Source of the DNA: Streptomyces flaveolus
Lineage (GTDB): Bacteria > Actinomycetota > Actinomycetes > Streptomycetales > Streptomycetaceae
Reading direction: 5' to 3'
DNA: 64,000 nucleotides
Assembly: GCF_014648815.1 (NCBI RefSeq)
Contig: NZ_BMRV01000007.1
Coordinates: forward strand, 124,001-188,000
Below, in pieces: positions 52,758 to 60,654 of the stretch (the first letter of the stretch is position 1; every line of letters begins with the position of its first letter). The notes beneath the pieces were generated by a model that was not told where the DNA came from, searched no databases, and worked only from the letters and a program-made list of their open reading frames with translations. Both the position numbers and the translations under genes were made by a program.

Positions 52758-53608
52758 GCCGCCCGCTCCTCGTCCTCGATGTCGCGCCCGGCGTACAGCG
52801 CCGCGGCCATGCGCATGCCTTCCGACCAGGCCACGGGACCGATCCGGCCGAGCTTCAGCACCTGCCCGCCGGCGTCGGTCCACATCAGGGGACCGGTCTC
52901 CGTCTCCTCGTAGCCCTCGTAGTCGCCGACCCAGACCCGGGCCTCGACACCGTGGCCCTCCTCGCGCACGGAGCAGACGGCGTATCCGCCGCGCACGCGG
53001 TAGCCGAGCTGGGTGACCCGGCCGTGCAGGAAACGCAGTTCCCTGAACGTGCCGCCCGCGTACTCCTCGACGGAGGTGGCCTCCGCGTCGAGGCCGGCGG
53101 GCCGGTGCCAGACCTCGCGGAAGAGCTGCTGGGCCCGCTGCTCGACGCCGAGTTCGACGGCGAACTCCCGCAGCTCCTCCAGGTCGTCGAGGAGAACCGG
53201 GTGCGGAAGGCGGACGAGTGCGGGGGCGATGCGCACGGTGTCTCCGTCGAGGTCGACGAGGCCGAGCCCGCGCTCGGGGTCGGCGTCCCGCAGGAACCCG
53301 GCGACCTCGCCGTCCGCCCCGGTGACCACGAGGTCGCGCAGGGCGGACCGCCAGGCGGGGTCGGGCCACACCCGGGTGAGGACGTCGAGGGGCACGGGCA
53401 GCGACCGCACCATCCACCGCTCCACGTCGGTCAGGCACTGGCGTTCGTGCCGCTCCAGCCACTCGGCGAGCTGCCGGAGCCCGACCACGGCCGGATCGTC
53501 CGCGAGCTTGGCGGGCACCGACTTCAGCCGTCGTCCGGCCGCGTTGCGGCACACCACCTTCCCGTCGTCCAGGGCGACCTCGTAGTCCCCGGCCGTCACC
53601 CACCCCAT
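52754..53608 (-). CDS. DUF4132-like protein, first gene of the MoxR-VWA operon
   Basis: 284 residues. Starts MGWVTAGDYEVALDDGKVVCRNAAGRRLKSVP and ends WSEGMRMAAALYAGRDIEDEERAA; LDEFRxLRxLHG-type text in the middle (FRELRFLHGRVTQLGYRVRGGYAV). This matches the DUF4132 region that in YehI-like proteins is part of one longer chain, here split off as a separate gene. GGGGAGG lies upstream of the ATG, and its stop overlaps the next start by 4 bp, so it leads the five-gene operon. Confidence 0.75.
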   Translation of the reverse strand: MGWVTAGDYEVALDDGKVVCRNAAGRRLKSVPAKLADDPAVVGLRQLAEWLERHERQCLTDVERWMVRSLPVPLDVLTRVWPDPAWRSALRDLVVTGADGEVAGFLRDADPERGLGLVDLDGDTVRIAPALVRLPHPVLLDDLEELREFAVELGVEQRAQQLFREVWHRPAGLDAEATSVEEYAGGTFRELRFLHGRVTQLGYRVRGGYAVCSVREEGHGVEARVWVGDYEGYEETETGPLMWTDAGGQVLKLGRIGPVAWSEGMRMAAALYAGRDIEDEERAA

Positions 53609-53681
53609 ACGTGCCTCCCCGCACCGCTGTGATCAAGTGCTGGGAACTCTAGGACAGGCCACTGACAACGCCGTTCGCAGG

Positions 53682-54764
53682 TCAGTTCTCCAGGCGGACC
53701 GGCATCAGCAGCGAGAACGTGTCCGCGTCGTCGGTACGGCGGATCGCGAGGGGCGCGGTGGGAGCGCCGAACTCCAGGATCAGCCGGTCCCGGGCGCCGG
53801 CGTCGAGCGCGTGCAGCAGGAACGCGCGGTTCACGGCCACGCGGTCCGGGGCGTCGTCGCCGTCCTCGCAGACGGCCACCGTGCCGTCGTCCGCGACGCG
53901 CAGCACGCTGAGGCCGGCCGGAGCGCGGTCCTGCCCGCCGGCCTCGTCCGGGCGGACGGGACCGGTCTCCAACGCCCGCCGGAACGCCGGCACGTCGACG
54001 ACGGTCCGGCGCCCGGACGGCAGTCGGACGAGGCGGCGGTAGTCGGGGAAGTCGTGCGCGAGGCACTGACCGGCCGTCTGCCGGTCCCCGCTGTCGAGCG
54101 TCACGCGGTCACCGTCCACCGTGAGCCCGACGGGTCCCCCGCAGGTCAGCAGTGCCCGCATCGCGTCGGCGAGCGGGGCGGGCACGACGGTCCGCACGCG
54201 CGGCCCGTCGTGCCCGGCGGCACCGACGCGCGCCACGGCGAGCCGGTACCGGTCGGTGGCCACGACGCGCAGCGCGCCGTCCTCCAGGTCGAACAGCACG
54301 CCGCCGAGCACCGGCAGTTCGGGGTCGGTGCCGGCCGCGAAACGGACCGCGTCCAGCGCGGCGGCCAGCTCGGGCGCGGGGACGGAAAGCCGGACGGTGC
54401 CGGCGCGGAGCGACGTCATGGGGTTCTCCCTGTGGTCGAGCAGGACGCGGAGCGTGGAGAACTCGTCGCGGGCGTCGGACAGCCCCTGTTCGAGGCGGCG
54501 CAGATGCGCCCGGAGGAGGGTCCGCACCAGGTCGGGGTCCGGGCCGGACCAGCCGGCCAGCACCAGCCGGATGTCGGCTAGCGGCATCCCGGTGCGCCGC
54601 AGCCGGGCCAGCACCCGGGCCTCCTCCACCTGTTCCGGCGCGTACCAGCGGTAGCCGGACACCGGGTCCACCCGGGCGGGGACCAGCACACCGGCACGGT
54701 CGTAGAACCGCAGGGCGCTCACGCCCAGGCCGCTGTCGCGGGCCGTCTCCCCGATACTGCGCAT
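53682..54764 (-). CDS. MerR regulator fused to DNA sliding-clamp (DnaN-like) domains
   Basis: 360 residues. N-terminal MerR winged helix (SIGETARDSGLGVSALRFYDRAGVLVP, GYRWYAPEQVEEARVLARL, residues 1-75) and dimerisation helix, then about 240 residues with beta-clamp features: PVLGGVLFDLEDGALRVVATDRYRLAV, CLAHDFPDYRRLVRLP and a C-terminal FSLLMPVRLEN, each with a close counterpart in DnaN domains 2-3. The clamp-like part takes the place of the usual ligand domain. The ATG at 54764 has GGAGAG at good spacing; a GTG four codons earlier is the alternative. It lies 73 bp upstream of the DUF4132/MoxR operon on the same strand. Confidence 0.87.
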   Translation of the reverse strand: MRSIGETARDSGLGVSALRFYDRAGVLVPARVDPVSGYRWYAPEQVEEARVLARLRRTGMPLADIRLVLAGWSGPDPDLVRTLLRAHLRRLEQGLSDARDEFSTLRVLLDHRENPMTSLRAGTVRLSVPAPELAAALDAVRFAAGTDPELPVLGGVLFDLEDGALRVVATDRYRLAVARVGAAGHDGPRVRTVVPAPLADAMRALLTCGGPVGLTVDGDRVTLDSGDRQTAGQCLAHDFPDYRRLVRLPSGRRTVVDVPAFRRALETGPVRPDEAGGQDRAPAGLSVLRVADDGTVAVCEDGDDAPDRVAVNRAFLLHALDAGARDRLILEFGAPTAPLAIRRTDDADTFSLLMPVRLEN

Positions 54765-54845
54765 CTCGCTCTCCACGCCCGTGACCCTGGGCCCTCGACC
54801 AGGTCGAGGGTCAACTCCGTCCCGTCGCCCCGGGCCCCGTCGGCG

Positions 54846-55502
54846 TCAGCCGAGCACGAACGGCAGTCGCGCGGCGAGCCCGCCGAGCGCGGCCTCCTCC
54901 GTGCCGGTCGCCGCCCGGCGGCCGGTGCCCACCAGCAGCGCGTCCGTGTCGGTGAACGACGCCGGGAACTCGGCGCCGGCGATCTTCTCCAGTGCCGCGC
55001 GGGAGTGGGCCAGGGCCTCCGCCGGCGGCCCCGCCACGTCCGGGAGGTGCGTGACCAGGTCGAGGTGGTGCAGGGTCCACTCCAGGACGTACGCGGTGAG
55101 ATAGTCACCGGCGGTGAGGACCTCGCCCTGGGTGCTCACCCGGGCGCCGCGGTCGGCGAGTTCGGCGGCCCGGCCCGCGGCGGAACCGACGTCGTCGAGG
55201 TGGAACGCGAGCAGTCGCGGGTCCTCGTACGCGGCGGCCAGCCGGACGATCAGCGCGTCGAGGGGGTCCTCACCGGTCGGCGGCCGGTCACCGAGCTTCC
55301 AGTAGGACACCGCGTCGACGGTCGGTTCGGTCCCGGCCGGGGTGACGAGCGTGATCAGGACGTCCTGCGCGTCGATGACCAGATGGCACACGAGGTCCCG
55401 CACGAGCCAGCCGGCACATCCGGACGGCTTCGCGAAGTCCTCGTCCGGGAGTCCGGCGACGGCGGCGCGCAGCGCCGTCCAGGAGCGTGAGAAGAGATCC
55501 AC
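54846..55502 (-). CDS. Maleylpyruvate isomerase/DinB-like family protein
   Basis: 218 residues. Four-helix DinB-type N-terminal domain of the actinobacterial mycothiol-dependent maleylpyruvate isomerase family: GCAGWLVRDLVCHLVIDAQDV with the metal His, and EWTLHHLDLVTHLP in the third helix. Many such Streptomyces proteins have no known substrate and may use mycothiol. The GTG at 55502 matches the usual start of the domain (DLFSRSWTALRAAV) but has a poor ribosome site; another start 36 bases upstream is possible. Confidence 0.78.
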   Translation of the reverse strand: MDLFSRSWTALRAAVAGLPDEDFAKPSGCAGWLVRDLVCHLVIDAQDVLITLVTPAGTEPTVDAVSYWKLGDRPPTGEDPLDALIVRLAAAYEDPRLLAFHLDDVGSAAGRAAELADRGARVSTQGEVLTAGDYLTAYVLEWTLHHLDLVTHLPDVAGPPAEALAHSRAALEKIAGAEFPASFTDTDALLVGTGRRAATGTEEAALGGLAARLPFVLG

Positions 55503-55553
55503 GCCGGCAACGTAGTGCGGTGGCCCGGGCACGGACAAGCCGCGCCCGGGCGT

Positions 55554-56771
55554 CTACAGGAACCGCCGGACGGGCAGGACCGCGGCTTCCCGCACCCGCT
55601 GCAGACCGGCGCGGCGCTTCCAGCGAGCCCGGTCGATGGCGACGCTGCGCTCGAGGTCGGCGTCGAAGTCCCGGTCCAGGCCGGCGGTGAACTCCTCGTC
55701 GAGCACGGCGAGCATGACCTCCTCGTCGTGGTCCATGGAGCGCCGGTTGAAGTTGGTGGAACCGATCAGCGAGGCCACCCCGTCCACCGTGATGATCTTG
55801 GCGTGCATCATGGTCGGCTGGTACTGGCGGATCGACACGCCCGCGTCGAGAAGCCGTGCGTAGTGGTACTGGCCGGCCAGTTGGCAGGCCCGCTGGTCGG
55901 TGTGCGGGCCGGGCAGGAGGATCTCCACCGTCACCCCGCGCCGTGCGGTGGCGCACAGCAGGTCGATGAAGTAGGTGTCGGGGGCGAAGTAGGCGGTGGC
56001 CAGGCGGAAACGGTGCTCGGCGGAGGTGAGCATGACCCGGATCAGGGTCTGCATGTCCTGCCAGCCGAAACTGGCCGAGCCGCGTACCACCTGGACCACG
56101 GACGTGCCGGGCTGCGTGTGCTCGGTGAACCGGTCTCGGTCGTCGTAGAGGTCGTCGTGGCATTCGGCCCAGTTCTGGGCGAACGCCGCGGCTATGCCGT
56201 CCACGGCCGGGCCCCGCACCTTGACGTGGGTGTCGCGCCACTCGTCGGGGGTGCGGGCGTCGCCGCACCACTCCTGGGCGATGCCGACCCCGCCGGTGAA
56301 CGCCGTGTGCTCGTCGACCACCAGCGCCTTGCGGTGGCAGCGGTGGTTCTGCTTGAACGGCGACAGCCACAGCGGTCTGCGGAACCAGGCCACCTGCACA
56401 CCGGCCGCGTCCATGCTGTCGAGCAGTTCCCGCTCGATCTCCTTGGCGCCGAACCCGTCCAGCAGCAGCCGCACCCGCACCCCGGCGCGGGCCCGCTCCG
56501 CGAGGGCGGCGGCGAAGTCGTGGGCGATGCTGCCCCGCCAGTACACGAACGTCATCATGTCAACCGTGTGCTGCGCCGACCGGATCGTCTCCAGCATGGC
56601 CGGGAAGATCTCGTCGCCGTTGCGCAGCGCGGTCAGTTCGTTCCCCTCGGTGGCAGCCACGCCGATGAGTCGCTCCAGACGGCGCCGCAGACGCTGGACG
56701 GCGGCCGGACCGGCGCCCTCCGGCCGTTCGGTCGTGGGCATGCGCCCGGGTGCTGAAGCCTGCTCCGGCAT
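55554..56771 (-). CDS. Phospholipase D / cardiolipin synthase-like protein
   Basis: 405 residues with two HKD motifs: HRKALVVDEHTAFTGG (about residue 148) and HAKIITVDGVASLIGSTNFN (about residue 325), both complete. No N-terminal membrane helices, unlike typical cardiolipin synthases, so it resembles the soluble ClsB-like type, probably making or remodelling anionic phospholipids at the membrane. GGTGGAGG precedes the ATG. Adjacent genes give no clear functional link. Confidence 0.9.
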   Translation of the reverse strand: MPEQASAPGRMPTTERPEGAGPAAVQRLRRRLERLIGVAATEGNELTALRNGDEIFPAMLETIRSAQHTVDMMTFVYWRGSIAHDFAAALAERARAGVRVRLLLDGFGAKEIERELLDSMDAAGVQVAWFRRPLWLSPFKQNHRCHRKALVVDEHTAFTGGVGIAQEWCGDARTPDEWRDTHVKVRGPAVDGIAAAFAQNWAECHDDLYDDRDRFTEHTQPGTSVVQVVRGSASFGWQDMQTLIRVMLTSAEHRFRLATAYFAPDTYFIDLLCATARRGVTVEILLPGPHTDQRACQLAGQYHYARLLDAGVSIRQYQPTMMHAKIITVDGVASLIGSTNFNRRSMDHDEEVMLAVLDEEFTAGLDRDFDADLERSVAIDRARWKRRAGLQRVREAAVLPVRRFL

Positions 56772-56952
56772 CGGTCCTCCACCTGCATCTTCCGCGGCCG
56801 TTCCTGTGCTGCCGGGGGCGCCGGAAGCTTAATCCGCACCCCCTACCTCTGGCCACCGGTCCCACGGAGAGCGGCCTCGGCTAGCCTGCGAGCGCGGGCT
56901 GCCGCGGGCGCCGGCTCGCGGGGCGGTGCCCGGCGGAGACGGAGGGGACGAC

Positions 56953-57483
56953 ATGGACTTCGCGGAGCTTCCAGAGGTGCGGTGCGACGTGCGGATCGGG
57001 GCGAGCGTGCCGCGCGTGTGGAACCTGGTGACCGACATCCACCTGCCGGCCCGGCTCAGCCCGGAGCTCCAGCGGGTGGCCTGGCTCGACGGCGCGCTGC
57101 GTCCCGCGGTCGGCGCGCGCTTCGAGGGACACAACAGTCACCGTCTGCTGGGTGAGTGGCGCACCGTCTCCCAGGTCGTGACGCTGGACGAGCACCGCGT
57201 GTTCGCCTGGGCCGTCCTGGACGAGGACGGCCGCTTCGGGAAGCCGGCCCGTGACCCCGCGCAGGCGCTGGCCTCCTGGTGCTACGAACTCGACGCCGAC
57301 GGCGACGGCACCCGGCTGTGCCAGACGGCGGTCCTCGGACCGGGGCGCAGCGGCGTCACGCTCGCCGTCGAACACCGCCCGGACCGGAAGGAAGAGATCA
57401 TCGCCCTCCGCCTGGAAGAGCTCCGTGCCGGGATCGAGGAGACGCTGCACGGCATCAAGGCGCTGGCGGAGCGGACCGGCTGA
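56953..57483 (+). CDS. SRPBCC (polyketide cyclase/START-like) family protein
   Basis: 176 residues. The helix-grip pattern VRIGASVPRVWNLVTDIHLPARLSPELQRVAWLDG, GARFEGHNSH and the C-terminal long helix EEIIALRLEELRAGIEETLHGIKALAERT are typical of Polyketide_cyc2/SRPBCC proteins, which bind hydrophobic ligands. The ATG at 56953 has GGAGGGG upstream; starts further upstream do not. Monocistronic and of unknown role. Confidence 0.82.
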   Translation: MDFAELPEVRCDVRIGASVPRVWNLVTDIHLPARLSPELQRVAWLDGALRPAVGARFEGHNSHRLLGEWRTVSQVVTLDEHRVFAWAVLDEDGRFGKPARDPAQALASWCYELDADGDGTRLCQTAVLGPGRSGVTLAVEHRPDRKEEIIALRLEELRAGIEETLHGIKALAERTG

Positions 57484-57522
57484 ACAGAGTCCCGAGCAGC
57501 CGGCCCCGGCATCGCCGAGCGC

Positions 57523-58389
57523 TCAGTTCCGTGTCCCGCCGCCCTGCGCCACCTGGCCCGTCACATCGGTCACCTGGCTTGCCGGCGGGGCCTCGGCGTC
57601 GACCTCCGTGCCGAAGTCGGAGAACTCCATCAGCGTGCTGACCTTGACCTGTTGGGGCGATGCACTGTTCTCCGGCCGGGCGGAAGCCGGGGCCTCGAGT
57701 GCCATGTCGATCTGCTGGCGGCGGATGCGGCCCTCGTCGTCGAGCCAGATCTGCATGGGCAGCGTCGGGCCGATCTGCTTGCCGAGCCGGTCGCCGCCGG
57801 GAAGCTTCGCGACGTCGATCGAGACCTTGTAGTGAGTGGTGTCGACGCCGTCGATCTTCTCGGTGCCGACCTCGGAGACGTCCTTGTCGGTGATCGCCTT
57901 GGCATAGGCGGCGGACTGGGCGGGGTCACCGATCTGTTGCGGGTTCGCGCCCTGCTGACCTGCCACCCGCTTCAGGTCGATCTTCATCCATGGCTTGCCG
58001 CCTGCGGCCTTCTGGCCGGGTGCCTTCTGGTAGAGGACCTGGTCGATCACGCGCTGCTCGATGCTCTGGCCCTCGGCGGTGATGGTCATGGTGCTGTCGC
58101 CCTCGGCCAGGTCGAGCGCGCCCTGCCCGTCGGCGGTGACCGACTTGCCGTTCGCGTCGGCCTTCACCTTGATGGTCAATTTCGCCGTCTCGGCCTCGGC
58201 CGTCCTGTCGTAGGCGTTGCGCACGGCCGTGGTGTCCTGCTGCCGGGCTCCGGCGGAGCTGTTCGCGCTCGTCGAGGCGGTGGACCCGCCGGCCGCCGGT
58301 TCGCCCTCGTCGCCGCAACCCGTCAGGGCGACGCTCCCCATGACGACGGCTGTCGCGATCGCGCCCGCCTTCATCCCCCTGCTCCGCAT
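57523..58389 (-). CDS. LppX/LprAFG-like lipoprotein
   Basis: 288 residues. Lipoprotein signal with lipobox VALTGC (Cys at about residue 25), a Ser/Gly/Ala tether, and a beta-rich domain with TAKLTIKVKADANGKSVTADGQG and THYKVSIDVAKLPG. The layout resembles mycobacterial LppX/LprG-type proteins that bind lipids in the cell envelope; a very common family in Streptomyces. Convergent with the SRPBCC gene. Confidence 0.82.
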   Translation of the reverse strand: MRSRGMKAGAIATAVVMGSVALTGCGDEGEPAAGGSTASTSANSSAGARQQDTTAVRNAYDRTAEAETAKLTIKVKADANGKSVTADGQGALDLAEGDSTMTITAEGQSIEQRVIDQVLYQKAPGQKAAGGKPWMKIDLKRVAGQQGANPQQIGDPAQSAAYAKAITDKDVSEVGTEKIDGVDTTHYKVSIDVAKLPGGDRLGKQIGPTLPMQIWLDDEGRIRRQQIDMALEAPASARPENSASPQQVKVSTLMEFSDFGTEVDAEAPPASQVTDVTGQVAQGGGTRN

Positions 58390-58734
58390 GCGTGTTCCTC
58401 TCTCTGCTCACGATGGCCGACCGTCCCAGTGGTGCCGTCGGCTTTCGCCGCTAGTGCCCGGCGCGGTCGCGAACACGCCCGGGGGTGAAGGGTTGGCTCA
58501 TTTTCGAGATCTCCGCACAACCGGTGCAGAAGATGCGCTTCAGGGGGTAACCGAGCCACGGAAAGGGCTGCCGAGCAGCATTGTTGCCGTTTGACAACAA
58601 TGGCCGTGAGGCAACAAAGTAGCCGTGTCGGACTGCGGGGAAGGACCAGGAATGCTCCGGTGGACGGAGAGCGCTCCGTGTGCTGGTCACGATTGCCCGA
58701 GGGCGGCAGTGACTCCGGTGCCGCGAACGGTGGT
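58390..58734. other. Intergenic region with palindromes upstream of the lipoprotein gene
   Basis: A 345-bp gap with no credible gene. It contains an AT-richer patch at 58578-58622 holding ATTGTTG/CAACAAT inverted arms (58581-58602) and TTGTTGCC (58583-58590) facing GGCAACAA (58611-58618). The lipoprotein promoter should lie between these and 58390. Confidence 0.6.
58581..58602. promoter_or_regulatory. Inverted repeat, candidate MarR operator
   Basis: Perfect 7-bp arms ATTGTTG and CAACAAT with an 8-bp spacer containing TTTGA. The left arm extends to TTGTTGCC, which also faces GGCAACAA at 58611-58618. It lies 133 bp past the MarR stop and about 190 bp before the lipoprotein start. The core GGCAAYAA recurs in the palindrome before rsbR. 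Confidence 0.55.
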
Positions 58735-59220
58735 TCAGGCGGTCCGGCTGCCGGAGTCCGGGACGTCGTCGTGCGTCTGTGCCGCCGCTGCGGCGCAGAA
58801 CGCCTCCAGCCCCTCCAGCAGGGCGACCCGCTTGCCGGCGGGCATGTCCGCCAGCACCCTCCGCAACTCCCTCTCCCTGCGCGCGCGCAGGTCGGCGAGG
58901 AACGCGCGGCCCCGGCTGCTGAGGTGCAGCCGCACCTCGCGCCTGTCCTCGGGACTCGTCACCCGCTCGACGAATCCGGCGGCGTGCAGCCGGTCGCACA
59001 GTCGGCTGGTGGACGGTGGCGTGGAGGCCAGGGACTCGGCCAGGGTGCGCAGGTTGATGCCGTCGTGGTGCTCGAGGATATGCAGCACGCGCAGCTGGGA
59101 CGCGGAGGTGGGCGCCGTGGAAGCCCGGCCCCACACGACCTCCAGCAGCTCAACGGCCGTGGTGGTCACACGAGCGACCTCGTCGGGCTCAGGGCGGCGG
59201 CGGAAGGCAGTCACGGTCAC
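58735..59220 (-). CDS. MarR family transcriptional regulator
   Basis: 161 residues. Winged helix ASQLRVLHILEHHDGINLRTLAESLASTPPSTSRLCDRLHAAGFVERVTSPEDRREVRLHL region with flanking dimerisation helices. Strongly similar in layout to the MarR protein at 63485 at the other end of the stressosome module (both have SRLCDRL-AAG and REVxLxL), suggesting paralogues. GTG start at 59220, immediately behind a strong inverted repeat. Divergent from the SpoIIE-type phosphatase gene. Confidence 0.9.
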   Translation of the reverse strand: MTVTAFRRRPEPDEVARVTTTAVELLEVVWGRASTAPTSASQLRVLHILEHHDGINLRTLAESLASTPPSTSRLCDRLHAAGFVERVTSPEDRREVRLHLSSRGRAFLADLRARRERELRRVLADMPAGKRVALLEGLEAFCAAAAAQTHDDVPDSGSRTA

Positions 59221-59226
59221 ACTCTC

Positions 59227-59246
59227 GCAGGCACTGGGGTGCCTGC
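59227..59246. promoter_or_regulatory. Perfect inverted repeat next to the MarR start
   Basis: Arms GCAGGCAC (59227-59234) and GTGCCTGC (59239-59246) around TGGG, ending 6 bp before the MarR GTG. It could be an operator for autorepression or a hairpin in the leader that limits translation; there is no other evident ribosome site. Confidence 0.6.
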
Positions 59247-59353
59247 CAGCGTACTAGGCGCACGCGCTGGTCACCTATGACTCGGGGCGCCCGACGTGGC
59301 TCCGCGAGCGGAGCGCGTCCGCTATTCGGCGAAAGACAGGTGTATCTCCCATC

Positions 59354-60526
59354 ATGAACAGATTTGTGGTCGCTGAACGCGCTCTGCGCAGAGCGGCTCC
59401 CCACGAGTTGCTCGACGCCATCCGTGCCGTACTGATCGACCAGTACGGCGCGGAGGACGTCGAGCTCTTCATGGCCGATTACGGACTGACCGTGCTTCAG
59501 CCGGTCTCCGTGCTGCCGCACACCATGGAGCCGGTGTCGGTGCACAACAGCCCGGCAGGCCGGGCCTTCGGCTCGCAGAGGCCGTACTGCGAGGAGACCC
59601 GGGACGGGCGGGCACGCCTGCATCTGCCGGTCAGCGTGCGCGGCGACCGGCTCGGCGTGCTGTCCGTCACCCTGGCCGAGGCCGACGCCGCGCGGCGGTG
59701 CGAGTCCGAACTCGCCGAGATCGCCGATGTGCTGGGGCACGAGCTGATGGTGGCGGAGCGCGACACGGACCTGTACGTGCAGGCGCGCCGCAAGGACCGG
59801 CTGACCCTGGCCGCGGAGATGCAGTGGCAGCTGCTGCCCGGCCGCTCGTGCTCCCGCCCCGAGTACGAACTGGCGGCTCAGCTGGAGCCGGCCTACGCCA
59901 TCTTCGGCGACAACTTCGACTGGTCCGCCACGGCCGACCACCTGATGCTGTACGTGACCAACGGCATGGGTGAGGGCATGGAGGCGTCCATGCTGACGAA
60001 CCTGGCCATCAACGCCCTGCGCAACGCCCGGCGCGCCGGCATCTCCATCGCCGATCAGGCCGCCCTGGCCGACCAGGCCGTCTACGCCCACTACCAGGGG
60101 CGCTGCTACCTGTCCGTCCTCATGTTCGACTTCGATCTGGCCGCCGGCCGGGCGAGCGTCGTGGACGCGGGCTCGCCGGAGCTGTGGCGGCTGCGGGGCG
60201 GCACCGTGGAGCGCGTCTCCTTCGACGCCCAGCTGCCGCTGGGCATGTTCGAGGAGACCGACTACGTGGTGCAGGACTTCGACGTCGAGCCCGGTGACCG
60301 GCTCGTCTTCGTCAGTGACGGCGTTCACGCCGTGGCGTCCCCCAAGGGAGAGGCGTACGGGGAAGCGGCCCTCGCCCGGGCCGTCCACTCGACCAGGTTG
60401 CTGCCCGCCGCCGAGGTGCCCCGCGCGATCCTGCGGGAGCTGACCGGTCACCGCGGCGAGGCCGTACCGGAGGACGACGCCCTGGTCGTGTGCCTGGACT
60501 GGCACGGGAGGTCGTCGGGCGACTGA
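59354..60526 (+). CDS. GAF-like/SpoIIE-type PP2C phosphatase
   Basis: 390 residues. N-terminal GAF-like sensor domain (about 1-140) and C-terminal SpoIIE/RsbU-type phosphatase (about 150-390). Linker helix QARRKDRLTLAAEMQWQLLPGRS is the classic RsbU-family entry. Metal sites: FGDNFDW and VFVSDGVHA and EDDALVV retain Asp, but the DVxGHG position reads TNGMGEG, so one metal-binding Asp is Asn. Expected role: dephosphorylation of an anti-sigma antagonist or STAS protein in a sigma-factor partner-switch. Divergent from the MarR gene and 128 bp upstream of rsbR. Confidence 0.87.
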   Translation: MNRFVVAERALRRAAPHELLDAIRAVLIDQYGAEDVELFMADYGLTVLQPVSVLPHTMEPVSVHNSPAGRAFGSQRPYCEETRDGRARLHLPVSVRGDRLGVLSVTLAEADAARRCESELAEIADVLGHELMVAERDTDLYVQARRKDRLTLAAEMQWQLLPGRSCSRPEYELAAQLEPAYAIFGDNFDWSATADHLMLYVTNGMGEGMEASMLTNLAINALRNARRAGISIADQAALADQAVYAHYQGRCYLSVLMFDFDLAAGRASVVDAGSPELWRLRGGTVERVSFDAQLPLGMFEETDYVVQDFDVEPGDRLVFVSDGVHAVASPKGEAYGEAALARAVHSTRLLPAAEVPRAILRELTGHRGEAVPEDDALVVCLDWHGRSSGD

Positions 60527-60597
60527 CGGCCGGGTGCGCCGGGTTGTGACGATCGCGTGTTGTTCGCCTCAGTCCGTCGCGCTCACGTTTGTCATCT

Positions 60598-60610
60598 GGC
60601 AATAATTGCC
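60598..60610. promoter_or_regulatory. Palindrome at the rsbR promoter
   Basis: GGCAAT-A-ATTGCC, a perfect 13-bp palindrome, 44 bp before the chosen rsbR start. It shares the GGCAA core with the repeat at 58581-58618, so one of the two flanking MarR proteins may bind both. Confidence 0.65.
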
Positions 60611-60654
60611 TCATGGTCCACCGTCCGGTCGGCCACGAGGCACACAGGGAGACG

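Noticed and set aside
52758..53636. N-terminal extension of the 1721-residue protein to 2014 residues
   Set aside because: It covers the DUF4132-like gene in a different frame and has low-complexity shadow composition; the ATG at 52757 overlaps the upstream stop.
59246..59270. CCAGCG / CGCTGG arms in the MarR-phosphatase divergent region
   Set aside because: Six-base GC-rich arms with a 13-bp spacer are weak beside the much better repeat at 59227-59246.
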